NCBI RefSeq assembly: GCF_017591425.1
Contig: NW_024467106.1
Span: 24,108,501 to 24,172,500, forward strand
Reading direction: 5' to 3'
DNA: 64,000 nucleotides
DNA from: Ochotona curzoniae
Lineage: Eukaryota > Chordata > Mammalia > Lagomorpha > Ochotonidae
Shown here: one piece after another, positions 23,345 through 34,280 of the stretch
Layout of the letters: every line of letters begins with the position of its first letter
Numbering within the stretch: the first letter of the stretch is position 1
The notes under the pieces: model-generated
What the model was told of the DNA's origin: nothing
The model's input: the letters and a program-made list of their open reading frames with translations, nothing else
Database searches by the model: none
Made by a program: the position numbers and the translations under genes

Positions 23345-24275
23345 AATCCTGGGTCCTGGTGTTGTGGTCTAGTGAGAAACCCTGCTGCCTGCAACATGCG
23401 CTCCGTATAAGAGTGCCACCTTGAGTCCTGGCTGGTCTGCTTTCCATACAGTTCCCTACTCATGGCCTGGGAAAAGCAGCAGATGGCCCAAGAACATGGA
23501 ACCCTGGAGCCCAAAAGAAGCTCTTGGCTCCAACCTGACCCAATCTTTTTTTTTTTTTTTTATTGTTGCTTACATTGTATTATGTAGTACAGTTTTATAG
23601 GCGCTGGGGATTCCCCCCACCCCTCCTATACCCCTCCCCCCATGGTGGATTCCTCCACCTTGTTGCATAACCATAGTTCAAGTTCAGTTGAGATTCATTC
23701 CTTGCAAACACATGCCTAGCATAAAGTTCAGCGTCTTATTGTCCAGATAAGTTCAGTGGCCTCTTGGGGAGACCTTCTATGGTCTGAAGATAGGTCTAAC
23801 AGAGTAAAGATCCGGTCAGTTAAAAGCCCCAACAAGGCCTCAGTGTCAATATACAACATTATGGAATTAATTGACATAGTATTGGGTAAACAATATGTTA
23901 AAAATAATGCAAGTTCCATTCTTCGAAACATCTGGGTTGAGACAGTATCAATGACAGGTTCAAAAAATAACAAACAACCATACAAAAATTACAGGTTAAA
24001 TCAAGGCAAACATGTGGTATCTAATCTTTTGGGATTCACTCATTTCCCTTAGCATTATAGTTTCCAGTTGTGCCCATTTAGCCACAAAGAACTGCATTTT
24101 GTTTTTTTTAATAGCTGAGTAGTATTCCATGGAGTAGATGAACCAAAGCTTTCTTATCCAACCTGACCCAATCTTGATGACCTGTAGCCATCCAGGGAAT
24201 GAAGATGGAATCTCTTTCTCTTCTCCTGTCTCTGTAACTCTTTCAAATAAATAAATTAAAAAAAAAAAATAAAGC
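23345..24275 (+). mobile_element. Old lagomorph SINE interrupted by an L1 fragment
   Basis: The head and body are at 23345-23547 (CCTGGTGTTGTGGTCTAGTG, GGCCTGGGAAAAGCAGC, AGAAGCTCTTGGCTCC). After the L1 insert, the 3' part resumes with GGAATCTCTTTCTC, TTTCAAATAAATAAATTA and an A tail. Confidence 0.8.
23548..24157 (-). mobile_element. 5'-truncated L1 3' end with 18-bp TSD
   Basis: About 610 bases: A tail (as T-run), 3'UTR with the G-rich tract (23613-23641 as C-runs) and the last part of ORF2. It differs from the 3' end of the full-length L1 at roughly 16 sites in 600. Flanks CCAACCTGACCCAATCTT at 23530-23547 and 24158-24175 form the duplication; the first bases also match L1, so the exact left edge of the 5' junction is ambiguous by 3-4 bases. 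Confidence 0.93.
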
Positions 24276-24365
24276 TCATTGATACTGTAGTTGAGGTTTT
24301 CTGGGTTTCAATCCAGAATGAAATAATTATGAACTTTCCTAATCCATGAAATGTGAATTGAAGTA

Positions 24366-24392
24366 ATATATATATATATATATATATATATA
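24366..24392. repeat. (TA)n microsatellite
   Basis: Thirteen uninterrupted TA/AT units. Confidence 0.95.
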
Positions 24393-24447
24393 GCTGTGTA
24401 TGAGTGGTAGAGAATTACAAAGACCAAAGTTTAATCTGACTAATTGT

Positions 24448-24782
24448 GTTTCTTTTTGAAGATTTATTTATTTTTATTACAAAGTCAGATACACAGAGAG
24501 GAGGAGAGACAGAGAGGAAGATCTTCCGTCCAGTGAGTCACTCCCCAAGTGACTGCAACGGCTGATGCTGTGCTGATCCGAAGCCGGGAACCAGGAACCT
24601 CTTCTAGGTCTTCCACATGGGTGCAGGATCCCAAAGCATTGGGCCATCCTCGACTGCTTTCCCAGGCCACAGGCAGGGAGCTGGATGGGAAGTGGAGCTG
24701 CCGGGATTAGAACTGGCGCCTGTATGGGATCCCGGCGTATTCAAGGCGAGGACTTTAGCCGCTAGTCCACGCCGCCGGGCCC
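24448..24782 (-). mobile_element. Young lagomorph SINE with 16-bp TSD
   Basis: Reverse orientation: AAGATTTATTTATTTTTATT tail, GAAGATCTTCCGTCCAGTGA, the GGATTAGAACTGGCGCC B-box region, and the CACGCCGCCGGGCCC head. Flanked by TAATCTGACTAATTGT at 24432-24447 and 24783-24798. Confidence 0.92.
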
Positions 24783-25046
24783 TAATCTGACTAATTGTTA
24801 CTATGTTATATTATTTGTCTTCCTTTTCATTTCCAAGAATAGGTATTACATAATTTAAGGGTACTTTAGGGTATAATAATTTTGATTCATTAGCTAATTT
24901 TTGTGACTCTTCCACGAATCCTGGAATCTTCGAGTTACTAAAGGAATTAAGGAAATAGCCAATTTTCTCACGTTTTGATTTCAGCCTCTATGAACAATTC
25001 CCAGGATGAGAACTCCTCTCCACTTACCTCAGGCACTACCATACCA

Positions 25047-25147
25047 GGGGTTTTCAAAAAGTTCAGGGAAATGTATATTACCAGAAAGCTATGCAGGTTT
25101 TCAAAATGTTTTCTAACTAAAATAAACCTCTTTTAATTTCATTTTTT
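25047..25147 (+). repeat. Copy 2 of the recurrent ~100-bp element
   Basis: TTTTCAAAAAGTTCAGGGAA, GTATATTACCAGAAAGCTAT, AACTAAAATAAACCTC and TTTTAATTTCATTTTTTATG align in order with the copies at 10.97 and 42.38 kb. Confidence 0.5.
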
Positions 25148-25154
25148 ATGATAC

Positions 25155-25464
25155 AAAAAAGACTTATTCCTCTAAAAGGCAAGGCAACGTGGAAAGGGAG
25201 AGCGAGAGAAACAGAGTTCTTCCACTGGCTGGGTCATTCCCCAACGGCCATGGCAACGGGCGATGGGCTTGTGCAAAGCAGGAGCCACCAACTCCATTGT
25301 GCTTCCCATGTGGGTGACAGGGCCCGAGTACTTCCAGCACTTTAGCTGCTTTCCTAAGTGCTTTGAAAGGTAGCTGGATTGGAAGCAGAAGAGCTAAAAC
25401 TCAAACAATCTACCATATGGGATGCTGGCATCGCAAGCTGAAGCTGGTTTACCTTGCTGTGCAG
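25155..25464 (-). mobile_element. Old lagomorph SINE
   Basis: Reverse orientation: CTTCCACTGGCTGGGTCATT, CATGTGGGTGACAGGGCCC and ATATGGGATGCTGGCATCGC in order, ending near CTTGCTGTGCAGC. Confidence 0.65.
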
Positions 25465-26770
25465 CAACGATCACAACTCCATGAACTTTGTATAGTGCCT
25501 TCAAGTGTGTACTCTTGAAAGAACCAGATATGTTCACTCTGATAAGACTGTCTTTCTGATTTAAGCAACAATCATCACCATGCAACTATCTCCTTAAAGG
25601 AAGACAAATTTTCTGTTCAAATCATTCAACAAATACCTGTTCATAGATAGTGCTTGCTTCTGTATTGAATACATTTAGACACCCACTTCGGTTTTCTCTA
25701 CCCAGAGACATACTCTGAGGTTTTTTCTTTTTTTTTAATTCAGTCTGCTATTACGGGCTTGGTAAGGATACTCTTGGTTTTGATCCTGATAACACGTTTA
25801 CTTCCTTTGTTTATGAAGTACTACCATTAATTTCTTTTTCCTAATTTCAACAGTTTGCAAATATTCTCACAGACTTCTGCCATGAACAGTTTAGCTCATG
25901 ATTGATAATAGACTCTTACTTCTTGAAACATTTATTAAAAAGTTGTAAGAAATGTGGCAATATTTACAACTGAATGGATGTAAATATACATTACATAGGT
26001 TTTCTAAGACTTATTCATTAACATGCCTTGTTGATTTTTAAGTGTAAATCAAAATACTTTTATAAATAATAAATTTGGCTTTGGAGTGACTGTGATGGAT
26101 TCAAAACCAGCTGCTACAACTTCAGTTTATGCCGTGAGATCTTCCTGTCTTCTTGATTTATCTATCCTTCAGGACTTTGAGCTGTTCTATCCTTCAATTC
26201 ATGCAATTTTCTTGGCAGCTCTGTCCAACAAACTCACGTAGAAAATCTATAGTCAACACTAAAAACCATATTTGTATAATACTTGTGTAAAATATCTCCC
26301 AGTAGAGTTGTTTCTGCTTGCCTCTTGCAGATTCCGTTGGGCCATTTAATTTTCTGATTGCCATTTGTGTACAGTTTCTAAGAAAGGATTATATGGAGAG
26401 AGATGCTAGAAATCCTATAGATATTTGTTGTTGCCTGTTTATATGCTTTTAACTTAACTAGTCACCTCTTTATTTTCACAAGTGTTCTGTAAAACGCTTA
26501 AAGCTAATGACTCTATCTTTTGCTAATGATCTTGTATTTTCTAGGACAAAACATGCATTTGCTCTGACACATACTGATTTCAATATACGTTACTTTTTAA
26601 AGTAACACTTGTGTTTAATAACATCTAACAGGTATAACTTGTGTAATTAACTTACATTCCTGTTAGTAAAGTTTTTTTGATATATGTAATTTAAGGAAAT
26701 CAACCTTCATGGCTAAATTTAGAAATTAAAAAGGAAATCAAACATTTTAAGAGTTAAATTTCATAAGAAC
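25465..26770. other. AT-rich intergenic sequence, nothing recognised
   Basis: No repeat family or gene recognised in 1.3 kb. Confidence 0.35.
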
Positions 26771-27110
26771 AGGGACTGGCCTGGTGACTTCCAGACTGAT
26801 CCATCACCTGCTTTGCCAGCATTCTCACACAGGTCCCAGTTCATTTCCAGGTTGCTCCACTTCTAACCCAGCAACCCGCTAATGACCTGGAAAGGCAGAA
26901 GAGGATGGGTCAAGCCCTTGGGCCTCCAGACACGCATGGGAAACCTGGAAAGAAGATCCTGGCTTCAGGTTAGCTCTGCTGCAGCAGCTGTGGCCATTGA
27001 GGGAGTGAACCAGTGGATGGAAGATTATTCTCTCTGTGTCTCTCTCTTTTTCTGTCTCTCTTTCTCTCTAAAATCTGTCTTCAAGCAAAAATAAATAAAT
27101 CATTTTTAAA
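26771..27110 (+). mobile_element. Old lagomorph SINE just 3' of TOPORSL
   Basis: Body blocks GACCTGGAAAGGCAGAAGAG, CATGGGAAACCTGGAAAGAA, GAGGGAGTGAACCAGTGGAT, then CT-rich sequence and an AAATAAATAAATC tail. It ends about 220 bases from the TOPORS-like stop codon, so the transcript's 3'UTR is short or runs through this SINE. Confidence 0.75.
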
Positions 27111-27181
27111 TGTCATAAGAACAAAAGAATACTTAAAATATATATAATGAGGATAACAATAGACATTTTTTCAACAATAGC

Positions 27182-27187
27182 TTTAAT
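27182..27187 (-). terminator. Candidate polyadenylation signal ATTAAA
   Basis: The only ATTAAA/AATAAA-type hexamer on the minus strand between the TOPORS-like stop and the downstream SINE, about 145 bases after the stop. A weak call. Confidence 0.3.
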
Positions 27188-27332
27188 TACCAGGCTTTTA
27201 GTTTCAGTTTAAAAAAGTAATAGAATAAATTGTTTTAGGAACATTTTTAGATAAATTCATACTTCTAAAAATTGTTGGTATTGAGATAGGATAATTTGGC
27301 TTTTGAAACCATTTACATTTCTGTTTCTGATA

Positions 27333-29462
27333 CTAGTTTCTTGCACGGTTGGTCTTGGCTTGGAGACTTTTCTGGAAATTTGAGTTCTTTTTTGTTGAAA
27401 TTTGCCTCTTATAGGATGATATACAATCAGAGAGATTATTCATTTGCTTTATATCATCCAAACTCAATTCATCACTGACCACTTCTGTGTTTTGTGCATC
27501 TGGATACTTGCATTTGTGTCTTCCATGCTTAACTCCTCTGGTTCTTCTAGCCCAAGGAAATGTGGCTTTTTGCTTCATCATTTGTTTATTTGGGAATGTA
27601 TGATTCTCATTGTGGCACCTGAGACTGCTATAGTGTGTTCCAATTTGGGAGGTACCTTCAGCTTTAGAAAGACATTTGGGTCTGTCCCCAGCAGCTGAAG
27701 AAATCTTCCCATGTTGGACTGAAGATTTCCACCCAAAGTTTGATTCATTGCCATATGTATTCTTTTCTTCTAAGGATTCATCACATATCTTCTTATTGGA
27801 TTCTCTGTTACTGTGGTTTCCTCTTGGAACGTGACTCCTTGCTTCTCTGCTGAATGATCTCCTTCTAGCACCAGCACACCAAGATTTAGATCTGCGAGTA
27901 CAGGACCTTGCTCGTCTCTGGGTGCTCCTATTGGAATGAGAACCATCTCCTACAAATTGAGAGGACTGTCCACATTTCATCCTTCTTTTCCTGAGGGAAC
28001 TTAGCTTTATGCCATCTATTTTAGAAGAAATGGTATTTTCTGAGGTGCAACTCCTGGAAGGGTCTCGAGCATGCCAAGTTACTAAAGATCTTGCTCTGGG
28101 TGGTCTTTGAAAATTTTCAGCTGAAGTATCCAAGTATTTGTTTTTTTTCCCTTCATCTTCCCGGAGGTTTATCTGTTGACCACTGCTGAAAATGTTTATT
28201 TCTCCTGGTCTGTATTTCCATGCTTGGTCCCCACTCGGAATTACTGGAGTACTGCAGGTACTTGTAATGATTTCACTCCTTCTCAGATCATGTTCATAAC
28301 CAGGAAGCAACTTTACCCCCTGTGTCTTTTTCTCTTGCACTCCATTTTTGTGCTTTGGTATGTTTGGGTCTCTTTTTCTTGGACTAGTCCAACTCAGGAG
28401 CATATTGTCAGTAGAAATTATGCCTCTTTGATGACCCAATTCTTGTTTGTCTTTGATCCAAACATGAGCTTTGCTGGCTGTTTTATGATGGACCGGTGAA
28501 ATTTCTGATTCTTTCCTGGAAGCATTGCCATTGGGAAACTTTTTCCATCCTGATGGAGGCCTCTCCTCATTTTCCCAGTGGGCCATCATGTTCTCAGACT
28601 GCTTTGCATCATTTTGAGATATTGTTACAACCTGATCCTTAGGCAGTGGCAAAATAGGAGCTGATACAGTCAACCTCTTTTTGGCTAACGGTACATGGGC
28701 AGGGCATTCATAGATGGCCCGTTGGTCATAAGTCTCCATGTTGTAAGGAGAATGAACAAAGCTGATAAATTCGTGCAAGAAATGGTGGGTGTATTGTAGG
28801 AGATAAGGTTCCAGAAGATGAATAAAAGACTCACTGTCTAAATCATATTCTGTCATGTGATGGAGAATGGCAGCTAGAATATTCTTCACAGTATAACCAT
28901 AATCTCCATACACAGCCGTGAGTTCTCGTTTGAGCCAGGGAATCAATCGATGTAGGCTATTAGGGTTTCTTTTGAAATATTTAGCTGAAAAATGCTTTTC
29001 AACTCTGTAGCCCCGGACATGTGTTACCCAAACTCCAGAATAGTACAGAGCTCTTCTAAACTTCATAACTACCTGATCTCTAAAGTGGCCCAGGGAGGTG
29101 GAGTTTGATTGAAACTTCCCAATATCTGCAAAATGCTTAAGTAACTCTTGTATAGTCAGTTCCTTAAATGGCAGGCTGTTCTTTGTGATATCCTTAGAGT
29201 TAGGACTAATATGATTGTTTTGAGAAAATCCTACATAATTTTCATCTCCTGAGGGAAGAAACACTGATTCTTCTTTGTTATTGACTTCCGGTCTGCTGGG
29301 ACAACACTGAGAAAGGAAGGAGTGTCTTCTGGATGTTTTCCTTGGTCTTGAATATAACAAACTATAATTGTTACTTTTGGAAGAGCAGCTCCAATCAGAC
29401 TCATTTTCAGCACGCTCCAGACAGGTAGAACACTCGCAGTTGGATGAGAGATCAGATGCCAT
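27333..29462 (-). CDS. TOPORSL: TOPORS-like protein with degenerate RING (last coding exon)
   Basis: The 709-residue open frame starts at the ATG at 29462 (MASDLSSNCE), preceded in frame by a stop three codons upstream of TTG-AGG-GCA-ATG; it ends TAG at 27333. TOPORS is a nuclear ubiquitin/SUMO E3 ligase that binds topoisomerase I and p53. Residues ~105-255 match the TOPORS core closely: FRRALYYSG, FKRNPNSLHRLIPWLKREL, LHEFISFVHSPYNM, YDQ. VVTISQNDA (~278) matches its VITIS segment. The start MAS and C11-S-T-C14-L-E-R match TOPORS MAS and CPICLDR, and C26 fits the third RING ligand, but the His and remaining cysteines are absent. An Arg/Ser-rich segment (~480-565) resembles the TOPORS RS region. 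The open frame is uninterrupted. As I recall, mouse Toporsl is a testis-expressed coding gene and human TOPORSL a pseudogene. Ubiquitin-ligase activity is unlikely; a SUMO or scaffold role is conjecture. Confidence 0.9.
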   Translation of the reverse strand: MASDLSSNCECSTCLERAENESDWSCSSKSNNYSLLYSRPRKTSRRHSFLSQCCPSRPEVNNKEESVFLPSGDENYVGFSQNNHISPNSKDITKNSLPFKELTIQELLKHFADIGKFQSNSTSLGHFRDQVVMKFRRALYYSGVWVTHVRGYRVEKHFSAKYFKRNPNSLHRLIPWLKRELTAVYGDYGYTVKNILAAILHHMTEYDLDSESFIHLLEPYLLQYTHHFLHEFISFVHSPYNMETYDQRAIYECPAHVPLAKKRLTVSAPILPLPKDQVVTISQNDAKQSENMMAHWENEERPPSGWKKFPNGNASRKESEISPVHHKTASKAHVWIKDKQELGHQRGIISTDNMLLSWTSPRKRDPNIPKHKNGVQEKKTQGVKLLPGYEHDLRRSEIITSTCSTPVIPSGDQAWKYRPGEINIFSSGQQINLREDEGKKNKYLDTSAENFQRPPRARSLVTWHARDPSRSCTSENTISSKIDGIKLSSLRKRRMKCGQSSQFVGDGSHSNRSTQRRARSCTRRSKSWCAGARRRSFSREARSHVPRGNHSNRESNKKICDESLEEKNTYGNESNFGWKSSVQHGKISSAAGDRPKCLSKAEGTSQIGTHYSSLRCHNENHTFPNKQMMKQKATFPWARRTRGVKHGRHKCKYPDAQNTEVVSDELSLDDIKQMNNLSDCISSYKRQISTKKNSNFQKSLQAKTNRARN

Positions 29463-29474
29463 TGCCCTCAACAG

Positions 29475-29495
29475 CTATATGTGAGAAAATAAAAA
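29475..29495 (-). promoter_or_regulatory. Candidate 3' splice acceptor upstream of the TOPORSL exon
   Basis: The minus strand reads TTTTTATTTTCTCACATATA then G, a pyrimidine tract ending in AG at 29475, 12 bases before the ATG. TOPORS likewise encodes MASAA near the start of its large last exon, so the intron position looks shared. An unseen 5' exon, coding or not, is likely. Confidence 0.55.
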
Positions 29496-30049
29496 TGGTT
29501 CAAATCAAATCCTCTTCTGGCATGAAAAATACCTACCAAAATCACTCACACATATTTCTGGAGTATCTTTTAGCTGCATAAAATCAGTGCTAGAATAAAA
29601 TGGAGGAATACATTATTGCTCAAATTAATAATCGTGTGCTCATAAGACCCAATATAGAAGGAGCAACAGGAGACACAAGCACACTTTCCCTTCACCTAAG
29701 TTACTTGTCGCAAACTGTGGAAGTGAATTAGAAACAAACCATCAAAATTGAAGTATTGTACCATTTGACCTAACAATTCTAACTATACATTTAATCTAGA
29801 TATGTGAATAACCAATAGATATATGTTGGGGTTTTTGGCACATACTGATCAAATATTCACCAACAGATAATTTGTTAAATGATGATTCACCCATTGTATT
29901 TCAATTATGTGACCATTAAAATGGAATTAGTGAAGAAAAAGCAGATTTCTTAGGAGTGAATATTTATAGGTAAGAATGCAGAAAAGTAAGTTCTGAGTTC
30001 CCAGGTCATTCAGTTCCTGAATTTCAGTTCTGATAAAAAAATAGTTGCT
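29496..30049. other. Upstream intron or flank of TOPORSL
   Basis: AT-rich sequence with no recognised exon, CpG island or TATA-type promoter next to the coding exon. Confidence 0.35.
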
Positions 30050-31370
30050 GAATATGGAAACAAAAGGTGGATTCAAAATAGATTGAAGATCTAAATATCA
30101 GACTGGAAACTAAAACTGCTGGGACAAAGTATGGGGTACTTCAAGATTTAGGCATAGACAACAAGTTTTTGAATAAGACTGCAAAAAGATAGACAAACAA
30201 AAATAAGAAAAATCAGAATGTAACAAAATAAGAACCTTGTGGACAGAAAAGGAAATGACACAGTGCAATGACAACCAGAGAATGGCAGAAATTGTTGGCA
30301 AATATGCATTTCACAGGAGATTAATATCCATAGTATAGAAGAAACTCAAAAATCTCAAACAATCCAGTTTTAAAAATGGGCGGAGATATCTGAACAGACA
30401 ATTCTCACAAGAAGAAATGTAAGTGGCTAAAAAAAAAAAACCATGAAAACATGTTCCATATCATTAACTAACCCAGAAATGCAAACCAAAAGCCACAATA
30501 TATCATTTTGTTCTAATTAGATTGGTTATTATAAAAGAGTGAAATACTACAAATGCTGGCACCCTGTGGAGAGAAGGGAGCTCTTATGCATTGCTAATAG
30601 GAATACAAATTAGTACAGTCATGATACAGAGGATCTTCAAAAATCTGAAAATAAATTTTTCATAGGACCCAACTGCCCCACTTGTGATTATGTGTCTCAG
30701 GAAATGAAATCAGCATATGAAAGAGATAGCTGCATTCCGATATCCACCGCAGCAGTCTTCACAATAGCCAAGATAGGGAGTCCAACTGCACATCACAGAT
30801 AGATGATGGATAAAGAAAACATAGTAATACGCAGTAGAATATCATTCAGCCATTAATATAAGGAAATCCTGGCATTTGCAGCAAAACTGATCCGAACTGG
30901 AGAGCATTCTGTTAAGTGAAATTCGTTAGACAAAGAAAGATGTATACCATATTTCTTTCTCATGTGGAATTTAAAAGAACACTAGTTTGTCTGAATTTAG
31001 GATAATGACTATTGGAGTAGGAAGGAGTGGAGAGGAGTTTTGGAGAGTGGTGGCAGAAACTTCAGCATAGAGAGAGGTAATAGGTGCTAGTGTTTCTTGG
31101 CACATTGGGGTGACTAGTTCACAATAAAACATTGCAGGCTAGCGTGGTTCCAAACACAATGAAAAGATAGGGGAATGGGAAGTATAGCTGCTTGGTGTGG
31201 TCAGTTTATACTATGTGTGCTTATGTAGGTAACCATATAGTATTTGTACATATATACACATATGCACGCATACATACATATGTTGGAATGTTGTACTTCA
31301 TGCCCATAAACGTATAGAAGTATTACATGTTATTCAAAAATTTAAAATTAAAATATAATTTTTAAAAAGA
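30050..31370 (+). mobile_element. Old L1 relic (ORF2 3' part and 3'UTR)
   Basis: Plus-strand order of degraded ORF2 landmarks: AACAATCCAGTTTTAAAAAT, ATTAACTAACCCAGAAATGC, AGTAGAATATCATTCAGCCA, CATGTGGAATTTAAAAGAAC, then a degraded 3'UTR. Stops in all frames. Much older than the 15-kb element and in the opposite orientation. Confidence 0.85.
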
Positions 31371-33577
31371 AATAAAAGTAGGTAATACAAATTAAAATGT
31401 CACATTTCATTGGTAATTGAAAATGAAAATTAAAAGGATATACCTAAATTAGTATTTTGTTAGAAGCAAGTGCCTTTTATCTCTTAAAAAAATGGAAACA
31501 GAAATGTCTTTTAATTCTATTTTCCACTATTTGTTCTCTCATTTTAATGTTTAATAAGTTTAATTCATGAAAGACAAAACAAAAATTATATATATAAAGA
31601 AAACTTATGGTCAGGAATATGAGAAATATCAGCTTAGATGTGAACAGTGGAACTTGTTGGAAGAGCAGAAGGGTATCAGTAATTTCAAACTTAACACCAT
31701 ACTTAGGCTTCTGAAATCCTGAAAGTGTATTTGCTCACATTTTAAAAACTAGTTAAAAATAATGCCTCCTAAGTGAACTAAATTGGCTACATGTGCTAAC
31801 TTGGGGGGAAAAAATGTATCTTGAAATCTTAGTCTAGAAAATCAGAAAATTGGATGGGCTGTTTGATGAAAAACTGCTCCATTTTTTAGTGATGAATTTT
31901 TTACATTTAGTCTGACTTCACATTATCTTTGACATTTTTCACAGATGGATTCCACTAGAATCCTAGAATTGGGAAGATGTTAGAAAACTTCTCCAACATT
32001 TTCCAAACTTTTGGAGGCAAAAAACTCTTCCCATAAAAGCAGACACGAAAGTGCAGCATGTTAAACATGGCTTGGCCATGTCAATCTCTCCCTCTTGCAG
32101 TGCTGTGTACTCCACTGTGTCTGTAGCACCCAAAAGTGGCTCCACACAACTCTACAGGCACGAGGGAGCTCAGGTTTATGAAACTGTTTATTCCACATGT
32201 AAACTCTTGTGGGAACCAATTATGTCACTATAGGGGTGACTGCTTGCCTCCTTGTTTCTATTCTAACACTTTCTTGTAGATTTATACATTGTGGGATGCA
32301 CCTAGTTCCATTTCATTGCTCAAATTTGGTATAAGGGTAAAGCAGTTATTTTTATTGTCACTAGCTAAAATATTTCACTGTGTAACTTCAAAATATTAGC
32401 TCAAACTGTGCCTTGAGCCTGTTGTCCCACACTTCATTATAGCCACTCCAGTCCACCCAGCTAAGGAAAAAAATCCCATGCAGAAGTTCTGTTGTGCTCC
32501 CATACTGTAGCAACTGGGCTCTCTGTCTTATCGCCGTGCTTTAGAACTCTCTAAGGATGTCTTTCGTCTGTGCCTATGGCTTTTCACATAAAAACAAGGC
32601 TTCTTGCCGTCTGTAAATCATCTCCCAGAGAAAGATGCTCCTATTTTTCATCACTCTTAAATCTCCTGCCCAAACTGGTCTTCTCAACTCTCCTTATAAA
32701 TTCATCTTTGTCAGTAGACAACATGGCCTGATTAAACAGACCTGCAACTGAGCAGTGTGTAGAAAATGGGTGGATAGAGGTGCAAGAATCTTCTTATGAT
32801 GCCAGATAGCAGAGAAAAGACAAATTTAGCACAAGCGCATTCCCCAATGTTATTTTTTTATCTTTTCATTTCTACTTTCTTCAAGCCCATTTCTTATATT
32901 TTAGCCAGTTCCTGCTAACATCAGATTGAAAATAGCAATGTCTATATTCCTCCAAAACACATAGTTCTACTCATTATTACTTTGTAAGTAAATGTAGCTT
33001 ATCATGTAATTTTCATTCCTTCTTTTGAGGTTTGTTGCTACCCTTTCCAAAGATAATGCTTTCACTAAGTCTTCATTCATCTTTAAAAAGTAAGAAATGA
33101 GCCAAATTATATTATCTAGCAAATTTACCTCCCAGAAGGTTTGGATGTGTCCACCTCATTGGAGTCTGCTGGGTTAATTTGGTTGTAGCACATCAATTGT
33201 ATTTTCTTTGCCTTAGAGACAGAATTTAGAACACAGGCAAGTTCTGCTAGGGACACACTGCCCTGTGTTTGCCATGAAGCTTCCCATCTCTCATTTCTCA
33301 GTAGTATCCCAGATGGCTTTAATAACAATCCCTGAATTAGACAGGATCTGTGATTTAGAGGGTGCCAGAACCCTTCCATTTCCTGATGGACCACTTAGAG
33401 CCAACAGTCTAACAAATGATCTGACACAAAAGAGAGCAAGAGGAATTATGACTTTTCTCGGTCAATTAATTTTCTCAGTTGGATTGACATTATTTGTAAT
33501 TCAACTATTTAACTAAAATTTACCACTCTCTTTTTAAATTATTGTTTTTCAGTTAGTGTAAGAGATACCTCCCATCA
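31371..33577. other. Intergenic sequence, nothing recognised
   Basis: About 2.2 kb with no SINE, L1 or gene recognised. A short stretch near 31960-32030 (ATCCTAGAATTGGGAAGATG) may be an ancient repeat edge. Confidence 0.35.
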
Positions 33578-33811
33578 TTGATCACAAATGCCAGATGCCT
33601 GCAACAGTTGTATCTGGGCCACAACAAAGTCAAGGGCCCAAAACTCAGCTCAGTTCTCCCACATGGATAGCATGGCCCCAGGTAGTGATCCATCACATGC
33701 TGCCTCTTAGCGAACACATTAGTGGCAAGGTGGGCTTGGAAACACCTGATATGGGATATGATCTTCACAAGGAAGAAGTACCTTAAGAGTCAAGCCAAAT
33801 GCCTATCCTTA
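33578..33811 (-). mobile_element. Old lagomorph SINE, partial
   Basis: Reverse orientation: GTCAAGGGCCCAAAACTCA, CATCACATGCTGCCTCTTAG, CCTGATATGGGATATGATCT and a CAAATGCC terminus. Confidence 0.55.
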
Positions 33812-33912
33812 ATTTTCTGTATAAATTAAAGATATTAATAAGCTTTTTAATACATATGTCAGAGGGGTTAATCAATATCTTAATTGTTTATCAACTTTAG
33901 AAATCCAGAATC

Positions 33913-34266
33913 AGAGCCTGGCACAATAGTGTAGCAGCTAAAGTCCTCGCCTTGAACGCACCAGGATCACATATGGACATAGGTTCTAATTCTGGAAGCC
34001 CTGCTTCCCATCCCGGCTCCTGCTTGTGGCCTGGGAAAGCAGTTGAGGACAGCCCAAAGCCTTGGGACCCTGCACCCATGTGGGAGACCTGGAAGAAGCT
34101 CAGGGTTCCTGGCTTCGGATTGGCTCAGGTCCAGACGTTGTGGTCACTTGGAGAGTGAACCATTGGACAGTAGATCTTCCTCTCTGTCTCTCTCTCCTCC
34201 TCTCTGTATACTGCCTTTCCAATAAAATAAATAAATAAATAAATCTTTAAAAAAAAAAAAAAGAAA
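33913..34266 (+). mobile_element. Lagomorph SINE with 14-bp TSD
   Basis: Starts AGAGCCTGGCACAATAGTGT, has a B-box-like GGTTCTAATTC, full body and an AAATAAATAAATAAATCTTT tail. Flanked by AGAAATCCAGAATC at 33899-33912 and 34267-34280. Confidence 0.88.
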
Positions 34267-34280
34267 AGAAATCCAGAATC

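Noticed and set aside
27333..29471. TOPORSL exon as a recent processed TOPORS retrocopy
   Set aside because: Too diverged from TOPORS, no A tail or target duplication at its ends, and a splice acceptor sits at the equivalent exon boundary.
29463..29471. TTG at 29471 as the TOPORSL start
   Set aside because: The ATG at 29462 is the first standard start, matches the TOPORS Met-Ala-Ser, and an in-frame stop lies just upstream.
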